Below are positions 45,060 to 57,232 of a stretch of DNA of 64,000 nucleotides, one piece after another. The translations under genes and the position numbers were made by a program. Position 1 is the stretch's first letter. Every line of letters begins with the position of its first letter. Source of the stretch: Balanoglossus misakiensis (lineage: Eukaryota; Hemichordata); NCBI GenBank assembly GCA_040954595.2, contig CM082576.2, forward strand, positions 16,988,001 to 17,052,000, in the 5' to 3' direction. The notes under the pieces were generated by a model that had not been told where the DNA came from, searched no databases, and was given only the letters and a program-made list of their open reading frames with translations.

Positions 45060-45570
45060 GCACACTGTGAGGATAGATTGTAAGCAGTCCTGTATGTTTT
45101 GGCTCAAAAGTGGCAAAAATGTGAATTTTGTCTTTAGTGGTGTCAATAAGACTGCTATTTCTGGAATCAGTACCATTTTTTTTTACATAGAATCAGAATT
45201 AACTTTTAGTATATCACAATGTATCAGTCATGATCTCTGCATATGAAGAAAAACGGTTTGTTTTTATTTTTTGTTGTTGTAAAAGTTACCTTTTTTTGAA
45301 TCCCCCAAGTGGCCAAAAATGGCATTTTTGTATTGATTTCGATCAAAAAGACTGCTTAATTTTTAATAGTCGCCACTTTTAACATAGAATTGACTTTCTA
45401 TACATATCATCAGATCAACCAATATGAAGAATAGCGTGTTTTATATTTCGTCTAAAATGACGTTTTTGGGGCAAAAATGATCAAAAAGGCAATTCCGTCT
45501 TGTGTGGGGGTCAATCAGACTGCTTTTTTTCGCAATATCCACTCTTTTACAGAGAATGCACTTCTCAAAC
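45060..45570. repeat. Three diverged tandem units, 165-200 bp
   Basis: Each unit holds GGCAAAAATG-like text, then AGACTGCT (45150, 45350, 45517), then TACATAGAAT or TACAGAGAAT, and ATATGAAGAA. The units have diverged strongly. No coding. Confidence 0.6.
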
Positions 45571-45989
45571 CTTCCTTTAAATACCAAAATCTAGCTCCTA
45601 GGCCCAGGGTAATGTAGTTCCACATGCATTGCCTGTGATGTGTCGACCCCCTCAACGATGATACACGGTAATTTATGACGTCATGCCAAATTACAAGATG
45701 GTCGTCCTGGACGGGTGGGATCAATCTGTGCGGTTGGCACGCTGAAATTTGTTGACAGTATTGTTTAAAACTGATTCTTTAACATATCTAGCTGGGGTTT
45801 CCGAGATAAAGTTTCTCTGCACTTGTTATATCTGCAGTGATTCTGCAAGGTTGCCCTCATTCAGGTCATCACCATGGCAACATAGCAGCCCCGGAGGCAG
45901 AAATCGAGGGAGTCTTCGCGTGGCTGTGGATGCGGATGGACTAACAGCGTGGTTTGGGGGCTGCAGACCATGTACAGTAGTCAAGTTTA

Positions 45990-46320
45990 GGAGCCCGTGC
46001 TTAGGTCAGTCAGGACTCGTCTGAACTCACAACATTGGCGCTGGGAGCAGGATGCATGCGAACCTGGAGTGAGGAGGACTTGGTAAAAGGTACTCCAAGT
46101 AAGTTACGAGACTGAGAGGGCTGAGTGGTGTTGCCCAGTGAACTGAATTTTGCGATAGTGTCGTGGAAGGCGTGGGGCTTTTCTGTCTGGGGAGGAAAAG
46201 TGGGGTCGGAAATTGCTGTGGCTCGGGAACACTGGGCAAACTCAGGGATACCGCGGAGGTTTTGTCTCAGCTTGTTGGCGACCCTGCACTGCAGAATCAC
46301 TACATATCCCATCGGCGTTG
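45990..46320 (+). other. Possible LTR-retroelement leader remnant
   Basis: The stretch ACATTGGCGCTGGGAGCAGG at 46031 resembles the primer-binding-site leader that follows the 5' LTR in some Ty3-like elements. A short ATG frame (MRTWSEEDLVKGT) comes next before a stop. No gag or pol domain follows; instead an R1 copy begins at 46330. I cannot delimit an LTR, so this is weak. Confidence 0.25.
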
Positions 46321-46329
46321 GGGACTTGA

Positions 46330-46512
46330 AGTTGAACTTGAAAACCGCTGTTCGTCGATATTTGGTGTGTAGATGCAGTCTGGGCTGTAGATGGGAATTT
46401 GTTCAAATGAAGTTGTCATTGCCAAAAAATATGAAAATTAGCTGGGAAAAATATGAAATTGGTCAAAACTCAGAAACTCAACAACCACTGGTCAGATTGA
46501 TTTGAAAATTGG
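46330..46512 (+). repeat. R1 repeat, copy 3 (partial)
   Basis: CTTGAAAACCGCTG through ACCACTGGTCAGATTG, matching the middle of the R1 body. The 5' GGTCCCATTGG end and microsatellite are missing. Confidence 0.75.
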
Positions 46513-46608
46513 TATGCATGCATATTCCTTATGTCAACCTCATACTGCAGTCCTGTATGTTTTCAATTTTATATTTTTATGCATTTTTGTCTGTTTCCAC
46601 ATTAATTA

Positions 46609-46749
46609 GAGAATAATGAACGCCCCAAAGACCCATAATGGACGAAAGCACACATTGTGCGTCATAATATACGAGGCGAAGCCGAGTATATTATGGAGCA
46701 CAATGTGTGCTTGAGTCCATTATGGGTCTTTGGGGCGTTCATTATTCTC
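46609..46749. repeat. 141-bp near-perfect palindrome
   Basis: Arms of about 66 bp, starting GAGAATAATGAACGCCCCAA, complementary with about six mismatches around a GGCGAAGCC centre. A transcript would fold into one long hairpin. It sits directly beside another inverted-repeat element. Confidence 0.9.
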
Positions 46750-46754
46750 ATTAT

Positions 46755-47588
46755 TTTATAGTTTTGTCAATGCCAGTGAATTTGCAGACTTCAAAAAGTA
46801 TAGGTGCGAACAATTCAGACTCGGACACGGAGATCGAGAACAGAGCAATGGCGTACGCGTAAACAAAAGGTCACCTGATCGCGGTGTATCAGTGTACTGT
46901 ACATTTCTAGTATCATATTCAAACATCAGGAAATAAACAATGAAGGTTTATTAACGCATGTGAAAATTCATTCAAGGGTTCTGCTGAAATATATCTGAAA
47001 AAGTTTCCATTTTTGTGTAATCTTGGGGAGGACTCGGGGAATATTTGAATTCGTTTGCGTTCTCAGGAAAGTTCACGTATACGGGCGCTCGGAAGGTTGC
47101 AATACATAAACAAACTCGTCCTCGATCGACCCTTCGTACCGCGTAGACAACATGACAGTGACACTTGCGGCATAATTTTTTTTACGTATAGCTTCGTTGA
47201 CATGACTGCTTGGTACATGGTACACGGTATGTATGGTGAACGAATGTCAAATCCAGCATCATCGAGAGGTTTGCTTTACGTGTGGGACCGAGCCATGTTG
47301 AGCCCGACATGTACTGCAGCCGTAGGAAGACAAAATAAACAAAACGCCAGTCGAGGACAGATTTGGAAATTAATAAATATCGCCGTATTTATTCTGTGTA
47401 CGTTTGCATTTCTTTTTTTAGCCCTCTAAATGTTCGCATTGTCTGAAAACTTCCGTTATTCAGTCGGAAATTGTACACGTCCACTGGTTCTTGGGTGCGT
47501 CGCGCGTCCATCGAATAACACAATACATTATCAGTAATAATGTATAGCTATGACGTCACAAAATTCACTGGTATTGATAAAGCTATAA
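46755..47588. mobile_element. Possible inverted-repeat element, ~834 bp
   Basis: Imperfect inverted ends: TTATAGTTTTGTCAATGCCA at the left, and TTATAGCTTTATCAATACCA when the right end is read in reverse. Both continue GTGAATTT. Target duplication is unclear (TTATAG is AT-rich). Interior without a recognisable frame. Confidence 0.45.
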
Positions 47589-47639
47589 TTTAATGGTAAA
47601 ATATCGTTATGTCTGAAAGTGATGGACAGACTTCTTTGG

Positions 47640-48620
47640 AATTTAATATGAAGCTTTCTTAGGTTGTCTGCGTTACTTTAGTTTTGTTCAAATTGTTGCA
47701 AAATTTGCATTTTATAATTTTGAGCAATTTTTGCCATTTTTGGTCAAAATTTCTCTAAAACCACATGTCAGATTGCTTTGAAAATAATGTGTGCTGCTAC
47801 AATTACATGGTTTTCAAAACTAGGGTAGGTAGTTGGGGAAATTTTTTTTTTTTGAGAATTTTTTTATTTCTGTGGCTGCCATAGTAAAAAAAATGACGTC
47901 ATAGTCCTTGCGTGGCGCGCGCAATTTCATCATAATTCTTTGAAATTGCTTGTTGGATTGCTTTGAAATTTGGTAGGAATATTCCTAGGGATAACCAAAG
48001 GTTTCTCTGACTGCTTTGTATTTGGGACACAAGTTCATACATGTAACAGATACATGTTCAACTTTTATTAAATTCTGATATTATAAATTTTTTCAATATT
48101 TAGTGACTTTGTTTTTGGTTGGCAAAACTTCTCTTAAACCAATTGTCCCAGTTGTTTTGAAAGTTACTGTTAACAAGGCATTTGGTACCCCCAACTTACA
48201 TTATTTACACTACATGTTTTCATAACTATAATAAGCCAGCTGTAACAGAGATCACCAGGTATTCTATTTTAACTACCAGTGGCAGGTCAGTGAGTGTCTG
48301 TCCCAGGACTGACTGAAAGAAGTTGCTTGTCATGTGCGTTCGTACATACAATGTTTGGTCAAAAATAAATTTATTCTAGCACCACTTGTAAGACTGCAAT
48401 GACACATGACAGTTTCTGGGCATGTTTCTTGGTTTTTTTTTTACATTTTCATATTTATATATGGTTAGGTCATATCTGCTTGCCAATGTCATATGTGATT
48501 TTTATTCTAGTGTATACATATTTCTGTGTAATCCTCAAATGGGACAACAGTGTCATTGATGTTATATTTTTTTAAATTGTTTTGTGCGTTATCCACCACA
48601 ATTTGGATAATTGACTCAAT
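47640..48620. repeat. Diverged R1-like sequence
   Basis: Repeated motifs of the R1 body (CAGATTGCTTTGAAAATAAT, TTGGATTGCTTTGAAATTTG) and GTGTAATCCTCAAATGGGAC, which pairs with 33392. Old copies, no coding. Confidence 0.45.
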
Positions 48621-48858
48621 TATGGCAATGCTAAGACCACTGGCTTGCTTATTCTCCACTTTTGGTAAAAATCAATCCTGAGAATGTATCTGTCCACTGA
48701 TAGTGATACAATTTGATTTGATTTCCGGGATCTTGGGATATGCTCATTTCAATGTCCTAAAATTAGGATGAATACTTCAATGCTGGATTTTGGTTAGTTT
48801 TGTGGTCAAACATTCATTTCTCAGAAACCATGTCCAATTGCATTTATTTAGGTTGCAG

Positions 48859-49205
48859 GCAATCTGATTAAAATCAGGTGTAGAGTTAGGTGCTGTTCTG
48901 CTCTTGGTGTACGCGCCACTCTACATCTGAACCTATGCCAAAGAACACCTCATTTTAGCGAATGGATCCATTTGACCAATCACAGAGTGACTTTCCTGAC
49001 GGTTTGGAACTCAGTGGTCACATGCACACCATGTGCTTCTAATCGAGCACTCTGATTGGCTTAATGATCATCGAGAAAGCGTGAGATTTTAACGAGATCT
49101 CCCATGGCATATGCTCAGATGTCGTGTCGGCGTCCCTTCAGAACAGCCAAGAATCAGCAAAGGTAAAGACGGCGCCCAACACTACATCTGATTTTAATCA
49201 GATTG
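48859..49205. mobile_element. MITE with 8-bp target duplication
   Basis: 347 bp flanked by GGTTGCAG (48851-48858 and 49206-49213). The inverted ends CAATCTGATTAAAATCAG(G/A)TGTAG are themselves partly palindromic. An eight-base duplication would suit hAT-like elements, but the termini are not the usual CAGNG, so the class is open. Confidence 0.75.
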
Positions 49206-49213
49206 GGTTGCAG

Positions 49214-49499
49214 AATCCTGTGGCTGACTATATTACCAACTGACCAAAAATAATGATATATTTTCTTTTTTTTTCTTCTGTGCAGATGAACATCTATGCT
49301 ATATGCCAGCAATGTGAGGATAAACTTTAAATTTTTGAACTCTGTGAAAGATCCATTGGTTTTCTGGCAGTGGAAAGGATACACTCCATGGCTGCACTTC
49401 CTGACTTATGATATAAAGCCCTAAAAAGGTATGCTGCTACAAAACATTTTATTCTCTTCTTAGAATAAAATTGTAATACAACAGCACCAAAATTATCAT
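49214..49499. other. No feature
   Basis: AT-rich spacer between two elements. Confidence 0.5.
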
Positions 49500-49503
49500 T
49501 TAA

Positions 49504-52070
49504 AGAGCATATCTTGCCTTTTTAAATCTTATCAGAAGGTTAAAAAATGTTCAAAAGAAATGTACTATTTTCCAAAAGTGACAATATTTTTGGGTATCGA
49601 TTTCTATTTATTTGTTTTGTTCTCATAAAATGCTTCAAAATCCACCCCGTCCTGAAAAGTCTGAGTTCAGATTTGCTGCATTTTGGTCACGTGACGTGAC
49701 GTCACAAGAGGAACCCGTCAGATAGACCAGCTTTAGCAATGCTCACAGGTGTCATACGGTGTTTTCATGCTTTTCTCTGTAATACCACAATGGGAAAAGG
49801 AGTTGTTTGCCGTGGTTGCAGCAACACATTACCTAGACGGGAGTCACCCGTGTGAGTTCCACAAAAACGAATGAAAGTCTATGCCAGGATTATCGACATC
49901 GTACGGTGGATATGAAGCCGGTGCGGTGATGGCCGCGGCCGTAACTGTCAATGCATGACCGTTGAACGATAATCGGCCAGGTTCGAATCACGAGAAGACA
50001 ATCCCCACCCATACAGGAAAATAGAAGCCTGTCAGCAGGAGAGGTCGACCAACAGATCGTTTATACCCGGTATTGGTGTTCATACAATGTTCCAGCGACC
50101 GCGATTTACACAGTACTGTAGACAAGTAGTAGTAGGTGAACTGGCAGGATGCGTAAACACAATTTTGCGTTGGCCGACATCATGTTGAGATTGTTTATAA
50201 TTATTCAAGCTTCCGTCTGGCTAACAGGTACCCAGTGACCGCAAACTTCGATAATTAAGGTTGACAGCAATCGATGTAAAAACTTGAACGTTCAAAATAT
50301 TACGGTACCGTTACTTTTTCACGTTTTTTTTTCAGTCGTATCTTTGTATGGCTTCGGCTGAATGGTCGCCATCTTTCTTTTCTAATTTCTTTGTTTACAA
50401 GTTTTATGTCGCACTATGTCCAACTCATCGGCTCCAAAACGGGAAGTGTTAAATTGCGGGTTGCGGGCTGCGGGTTGCGGGTCGCCGATTGCGGGTCGTA
50501 AAATATGGTTGTGTTTTGATAATGAAAGAATAATAATATTATATGTCAACAGAAACGATCAAATGATTGCCTCCCAGAAGTTCAATTTACGCGATTTGCG
50601 CCACAACTCCGGCAGCGGACTTTGACCCTCACACTCACTACTGTGTGCGCGGCCTCATTAGCATAAATTAATCGGCCATAATCCCAGTCACTTCCAGCGG
50701 TAGTACTCGCTGAAATATGTAAACACTGAGTCCAGTGAGTTTTTCACGAAAGGAGTTTTGGGACCAGAAATAATCAGAGTTCAGGCTTGTATAGGTCGTT
50801 TTATTGAATTACGCTCACTTTGCTTTCTGTTGTGTTCAAATGTCCCTACACAAGTCGGGCCGTTGCAACTACACGATATAGAATGGGGTTGGCCCGCAGC
50901 TAGCTGTCCGTGGGAGTAATCAGCCCCTGCATGGAAACCATGTCGATCCGAACATATCAGCATTATATCAGATCATTTCACAACCACAACGTGACACAGA
51001 GATGCATTCGATCATCGTTGCGATTTTTATTCTGATTTTATTTTTATTCATTGTCAGCCCGCAAGCCGCACATTAATCACTTTCGCTCCAAAACACACTG
51101 TACAAATTTTGAAACAAAGTGTGTTGAATAAATTTTGCCTCGTGTGAGTGAAAACTGTTTCCAAACTAAGATATTCGTGTGTATCAATGAAAATGTTTCA
51201 TGCTTTGTGAGCGTGAGTGGGTCGGCCTGGCATGATCGCCTGTTGCTGTTGGTTGTATGGTTTCATTTTGTTATAATGCAGTATGAAGCATGTCAAGGAA
51301 CTTCCATGATTACAGCGACAAGTCATAAATGTTTCTGTTTGTCATCACCAAAAAGGCATAGCTTACATGTAATTCAGAAGACAGAATTTTAGTGCTGGTA
51401 GTAAATATACATCGCGGCGCGATATGTGTCATCGCTGCCGATCGGCGCTGATGGAGTTCCCTTGGCCTTGTACAATAACACACGCGTATTTTGTCTGTTA
51501 AAGCAGTCATTGAAAATCGCCAAAAAGACCACAATCAGTTGTCAATAAGTTGACATTGTCCAAGATAAGTAGATTTAGACCCAACACTCTAGACCTAAAC
51601 CTCTGGGCAATATTCCACGGTTTAATCGAGGCACATCTGCTGCCATTGCATGTTGTGTACTGCTTGCAATGTGTAGCCGTAGCCTAACCGGGCCGAGTCG
51701 TTTTTTTTTCATAATCGCATCTCCCCTAGTTGATAAGGTATACATATGTACGTTTATTTTGAAGGGTACGGGGGATACAGAGTTGTACCCAGGCTGACAC
51801 AGCAAAGCCGTTTAGATCACAGGCATGTATGGTTGCAATTCAACCACTGCAATGTACAGTGCTAAGTCTGTTGCAAACGTAAATGGGTTCCTCTTGTGAC
51901 GTCACGGAAATGGGCGTGGCCTAAACAGAACTTTTTTTCTCAGGCCCTGAACATTTTTAAATTTAACATTTATTTATCCATATGAAATAAGTAAAAGGAC
52001 ACCAGCATTTAACACACAAGCCCAATTATTATTTATCCTCAAAAGTGTGTTTCGAGGTAAGATAGGCTCT
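49504..52070. mobile_element. Large non-autonomous TTAA element, 2.57 kb
   Basis: Flanked by TTAA at 49500-49503 and 52071-52074. The ends are AGAGCATATCTTGCC and, in reverse, AGAGCCTATCTTACC. An inner inverted repeat (GTGACGTCACAAGAGGAACC at 49698 and its complement near 51889) shows the terminal repeats are long but diverged. The interior is unique-looking with a CGGGTTGCGGGCTGCGGGTT tract at 50457. It has no recognisable transposase, only frames below 90 codons. Confidence 0.7.
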
Positions 52071-52074
52071 TTAA

Positions 52075-52254
52075 AGGTATACGGTCACCTCCAATTTAAA
52101 TACACCATATATGGCAGAAATGGCATATTTGAGTGTTCTAAAGAACATGTGGTGGCGCTCTTTTTTTCGCGTGTACCACCCACTGAAAATCTTTGATTGG
52201 CTGGATCTCAACTTGCCATGGTAACTGTAGCTATATTTGCATAGGTGACTGTAT
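52075..52254. mobile_element. TTAA-flanked MITE, GGTATACAGTCACC family, copy 2
   Basis: Begins AGGTATACGGTCACCT directly after the TTAA that also closes the preceding 2.57-kb element, and ends near AGGTGACTGTATAC. The right TTAA is not preserved. Interior matches 27546-27733. Confidence 0.65.
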
Positions 52255-52627
52255 ACAAGGATGTATGTGCTGTATGTAAATTTGTCTAAACTGTGAAAAA
52301 TGTGGGCATTCGTCTTCTTTCATAGAATTACATTCAGAATTGCTAGAAAAATCACTTAGACTATTGTCATTTTCACCACCGGTCCTCGAAACTTATAAGC
52401 CGTGGAAAAACGTCGCAGTTCATGTTGTTATAGAATCGATAACATTTGTCTCGGGTCCAAGGGTGAGATGCTATGTCGCTACGTGCGTCTGTAGGCGTTT
52501 TTCTGCCCAAACAACACGATCGTGCATATTGCACATGCTGATTGAAAAACGGGGAGTGTACGCCTGCTATGGCGTCCCTGTCTTCTGATGTAGTTGTCTT
52601 CAGATGTAGTTGTCTTCGAAGTAATCA

Positions 52628-53310
52628 ACAATAATAATAATAACAATAATAATTTATTTATAAAGTGACAATCTCCACAAAAAAGTGATCACAGCTGCTG
52701 AAAGATACATTACAATAAAAGGATAACAACAAAACAAAATGTAATCAATACAGTATTGAGTAAGCCAACTTAAAAAGTTCATCCCGTTTGTTCATTATGC
52801 TTTGGGCATTTGTGCAGATGCATGTTAAAGAAGTTTTCTTTTTAGTAATAACTTCATGCAACTGATGATGTGGCTTACTGGCTTTGTTGGAATTGGACTT
52901 CACACTTTCCGTTATATCTGTATCTGCGTTCACAGTGAACTTGGACTTCAGTCTCTTCGTTGTACATGTGTCTGTGTCTGTAATACTGGTAGTGTTGTTA
53001 GTAGAAATGTCTCCACATGAACTGCCACTGATTTCAGCACTATCACTGGCAAACACTAAATCTTCATTTAATAACTTACTATATATACAATATTTACATT
53101 TTGCTCATCTCCAGCTAGTCGTTTTACATGAACGAATATTCACTGGAAGCTGGTTCTATAAAAATGGGGCTTCAGAACAGAAAGCCCTATCACCATACGT
53201 TTTTTGTAATTGGTTATGAAAGTATTTAGTTTAAAATCATTGGCAGAATGACGGTTTCGCCTAGGTACATGAAAACTTACAAATCTTACAAATCAGATAT
53301 TGTTGGCCAG
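52628..53310 (-). mobile_element. LINE 5' fragment (pre-endonuclease region)
   Basis: The minus-strand frame 52745-53056 ends with TCICTNAQSIMNKRDELFKL. This matches the start of the apurinic endonuclease-like domain of LINE ORF2 (x-N-A-Q/R-S-x-x-N-K-x-x-E-L). The rest of the endonuclease and all of the RT are missing. AATAATAATAATTTATTTAT at 52630 may be a joined 3' tail. Internal deletion or a fusion of two ends is possible. Confidence 0.5.
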
Positions 53311-53339
53311 CTCCATATAAACATTTAAAAGTAATAATA

Positions 53340-54345
53340 AAAATCTTGTAGGTGATACAGTGGTGAACAGGTAGCCTCTGCTTCATCCAGCATATTCTGG
53401 GTAAGGTACTCAAAGGCATCTATCACCTCATCTTCAGGAACATATGCAGTAGCTGCCAACATACGAACAGAAAGTCCAAAATCAGAGTCCCTCTGATACA
53501 ATTTGCTTGCAGTCCCCCTGACTGCACCTGGCGGTAGATATTTTGTGATCGTTGGTAAAAGCAACCCCTCACAGTTGTGTTGGGAAAGATTTCTTCGATC
53601 GCACTTTTAGCTGCGCTGTAAAAAATATAGCATGCGACCAACACTGGGTCCACTATCATACAGTAAAAAGTCTTCCCCACAAGTTGTGCACTGCAAGAGA
53701 TGAAAGGCGGGAGAGTTAATTAACAACGGTTACCTGTGTAATTGTTTTAGTTTTGAACATGGCCCAAGGAGTAAGTTAGATTGACTAACCGAATTTTGCT
53801 AAGGCCGGGGAAAATAATTTGGTCATCAAATGTTTTGTGGCAAAACAAATTAGCAGCGAGTAATTTTAGTTCTAAATTACCAGTTAATTTTTTACAATTA
53901 TGTCAGTCTTGGAACAAAATCAACCCGTTTGATACACATTTACTTACAAGTTCAAAAATGTGGGTTAATAATATTAAAATTGACAATTTCTCTAGCAAAA
54001 CAAGAAAGTGTCAAAACGATATGTAGTTTGATTTTGATAAAATGTTATGCACACAAAAGACGAATATTCTTACCTTATACTCGTCTGAAATTTTCATGTT
54101 AACAGGACTTGAAGGAATAGGATTAGGGGCACCAACAGTTTGCTTGTATCTCCTGATAGAATGGCGAATGTGTTTGATTGGAAGTAGCTGTGTTGAGCAG
54201 CCCTCTGATGTACTCTGCACTGCTTGGGTGATGATTTGTTGGGAGGTTTCTTCAGTTTCTATGGATTGTCTCTGCTCCGCAGGTGTCGGCTGCATGTGTG
54301 TGTTCGTCGACATGATGTCTAAATTCCTCTTGTTAATAAGGTAGA
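53340..54345 (-). pseudogene. Decayed MULE-domain transposase (FLYWCH/MULE type)
   Basis: Upstream part (54081-54303): QLLPIKHIRHSIRRYKQ, then SSPVNMKISDEYK ending at a donor GTAAGA. This resembles the linker between FLYWCH finger and MULE domain. Downstream part (53340-53690) after acceptor TCTTGCAG: AAKSAIEEIFPNTTVRGCFY then QNIYRQVQ in one frame, then LYQRDSDFGLSVRMLAATAY and DEVIDAFEYL in another. Together they match the end of the MULE transposase core (x-F-P-x-x-x-x-x-G-C-x-x-H/Q-x-x-Q-x-x-x-R). The frameshift lies near 53510. The catalytic N-terminal half is absent, so the copy is inactive. Confidence 0.55.
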
Positions 54346-54364
54346 AATAACTGGGAGCACACAA

Positions 54365-55320
54365 TGGAGTTTGTAGTACAAGAACAAAAAATTTAATTGA
54401 AACAATTAGCTTTCTAATGTCAAGAAAGTCTTACAGAAAAAATGTTCTATGGTCTAACGCTTACCCTGCTTGGTTGAGGTCGAGAGGAATTATTGAGACC
54501 ATATCAGTCCTGGTCAAGTTCAAGTCTCTCCAAGGCACAGAAGTCTTTTATTCACCTAAATCCGTTGTTCATAGAAGTCTTTCTCCAGACAACACGATAC
54601 ATTTTGTAGGGCCAGTTAGTTAGATCTCAAATTCCCAAAGCGATGTGATTCAGTGTGACGTGCTAGTCCTCCATGCAGTGTCGAGAAATGTTCCTCGTGG
54701 TTTATGTGAGAATGCATTTTATACCAGTGACCAGCCGGCAAAATAATATTATAATGAACTAATTGAAAAGCAGGGCCTTTTGTCATGCAAAAGAAAAAAC
54801 TACGCCAAGCAACCAAGTGCACAGAACTAAATACGGTGCGTCGTAATACAATGAAAACTTAAAAAAACACAAAGTTGAATAATGCAGAGTAGTTACATGC
54901 TAACCTACATGCAAGTTTTCAAAATCCTCTCAACAATGCATCTGCAATCACATTGTCTTTCCGTTTTATGTGGGCTTTTGCCAAATTATATATCATATAG
55001 ATATAACAGTGTTCTGCCAAGGCAGTGTGTTTGCGGGATTCCGGAATTTTTTTTTTTTAAATGACGCAAAAAGTTTACTGTCACCAGGTAGGCAGACGCG
55101 GCCTGCAGGCCCCGGTAAATTTGCCCCTATAAATTCAAACAGGGAATGCACTTATTACGTGTCTCCGCGAAGTATAAGCGGGCTGTGCTGGGACGTGATG
55201 CAACCATAGCAACGTCTAATTTGCATATTTTGAAAGACCTGTTTTAATTGGCATGATAACTTTGGAACCAATCACTGCCTTTGTTTCGTTTCGCCTCTAA
55301 TCTCAACTCTTGTGAGCAGC
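54365..55320. other. No gene seen
   Basis: AT-rich sequence with short frames and no recognised motif, ahead of the hAT-like pseudogene. Confidence 0.45.
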
Positions 55321-55332
55321 AGTAATTAAAAA

Positions 55333-55868
55333 ATGGCTTCCCCCGAAGATCGTAAACGCCAAGGTCGAACAATACTCAGTTTTTTTGGCTATTAGACCTC
55401 AAAACAAGAAAAACAAGATCAAATAACGACTAAGCAAATTGTATTTCTCAGCCATCTTCGTTCGTATCGGAAACAGGAACTGAAAACGTGAGTGAGTGTA
55501 CATCACAATCTTCAGCAGTAGCTGTAGGCGATCAGTCTCGCAGTGTACCAGAAACACAAACTACCGCGAGGTATGTTCGACAATTTTAAGATAAATGGCT
55601 TCAAGATTTCAAATGGCTGCATTTTGACCGCGAAAAGAATGCAATGTCATGTAAACTGTGCATCAAGCATAATAAACTAAATATGATGACTGGGGCGAAC
55701 GTTAATTTCCGTACAAGTACTCTCACTCGCAATGCAGACAGTAATGATCACAAGGCCGCGGTACTTGAAGATTCTATGATTCCAGACTTTCAGAAGGCAC
55801 TTGAGAATGTCAAGTCCGAAAAAGGAAGAGCCGTTATATCTGCCCTGAAAATTGTGTTCTGGTTATAG
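55333..55868 (+). pseudogene. hAT transposase-like (ZNF862-type) gene, N-terminal fragment
   Basis: Begins MASPEDRKRQGRTILSFFG, then loses frame. The main segment (about 55590-55866) reads DKWLQDFKWLHFDREKNAMS with the zinc pair CKLC, then STLTRNADSNDHKAAV. The expected first zinc-binding histidine (x-L-x-R-H-x-x-S) is an asparagine here, so the BED/TTF-type finger is degraded. The frame is cut at VISALKIVFW by a block of G-rich repeats. The remainder resumes at about 61271. A stop also lies just upstream of DKW. Confidence 0.7.
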
Positions 55869-56890
55869 TGTGGTATGATGTGTATTCCCATAGGATTTTT
55901 GTGCTAAAATTGATTTTTTTGCTGTTTTGGCTTCTATGGGGACCCAACTACCCGAAAATGATGGGGTGCAATTTTAAGGGCCCCTCCATCATATTTTTCT
56001 GGGGGGGGGTACTTCCGTTTTGTGGTATGATGTGTATTCCTGTAGGATTTTTGTGTTAAAATTGATTTTTTTTTTGCTGTTTGGCTTCAATGGGGACCCA
56101 ACTACCCAAAAATCATGGGGTGCAATTTTTAGGGCCCCTCCATCAATTTTTTTTCGGGGGGTCTCTTCTGTTTTGGTCACTCGAGGATATTTGTTCACCT
56201 ATTTACTCTATCATCATGGGAATTTGGGCTACAATTAATTTGTTTTTGTTGTGTTTGCTTTGGAGGGGACCCACCTGGCCAAAAATAATAGGGTGCAAAT
56301 TATAGGGCCCCTCCATCATTTTTTATTTGGGGGGGGGGCACTTCCATTGTGGCCACTCCAAAGTTGTTCGTTGGCCTATTTACTCTATTATCATGGGGAT
56401 TTGGGCTACAATTAATTTGTTTTTGTTGTTTTTGCTTTGGAGGGGACCCACCTGGCCAAAAATAATAGGGTGCAAATTATAGGGCCCCTCCATCATTTTT
56501 TATTTGGGGGGGGGCACTTCCATTTTGGCCACTCCGAAGTTGTTTGTTGGCCTATTTACTCCCTTCTCATAGAATATTTTGCGACATTTTTTATTTTCTT
56601 TGATGTTTTGGTTTCAATGGGGCTCCACCAGAACTAAAATGGGGTGGGTTCAAATTTTTGGAACCTTCCATCATGTCTTGAGGGGGGGGGGGGGTAATCA
56701 TTTCTGTTTTGGCCACCCTGAAGATACTTGTTCACCTATTTACTATACGGTTAGTATTGTCGTGGTATTTCTTGCAATTTGGTTTGCTCCTTTGGCTTGA
56801 ATGCAGACTGACTGCCGAAAAGTGATGGTGTGCAAAATGTTGGACCCCTTTACCACATTTTTTGGTGGGGGGGGGGGGGGGGGGGTTCTC
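55869..56890 (+). repeat. G-rich ~150-180-bp tandem repeat, forward array (about 6 units)
   Basis: Units read TGTGGTATGATGTGTATTCC, then TTGATTTTTTTGCTGTTTTG, GGGACCCAACTACC, GGGGTGCAATTTT, AGGGCCCCTCCATCA and a run of 8-20 G. The first two units are 153 bp apart (55869 and 56022) and almost alike; later units are more diverged. The longest G run is near 56866-56886. Confidence 0.9.
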
Positions 56891-57232
56891 TATATTTGTT
56901 TTCGCCAACCCGTTGTAACAGTTGTTTTTTAATCGTAGATTTTTTCGTTTATTCTAAATTTAGTATACTAAGGTAAATTAAAACTTCTTTATATATAATA
57001 AAGTACATAATGTGTATTTTAGTTTATTTTCCGAGCTACAGTCCCATCTCATAAAATGAACCCTTGAGGCACCCTCCCTACCACGGAAGGTGCAATAAAC
57101 AACCCAAGAAGCATAACGATTCTTTTCTGATATCTTGGTATTCTCAATCATCATTTTCACAAAAAACAGTTCTGTTTGATCTACTCATCGTCAGTGTCGT
57201 TATCTTCAAGAACATTTTCCCTTAATTGGTTT
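56891..57232. other. Interior of the inserted block, no gene
   Basis: AT-rich sequence with no recognised element. Confidence 0.4.

Noticed and set aside
46027-46505. Overlapping frames of 70-126 codons on both strands
   Set aside because: The region is a retroelement-leader-like stretch followed by an R1 copy, and the frames cross repeat borders.
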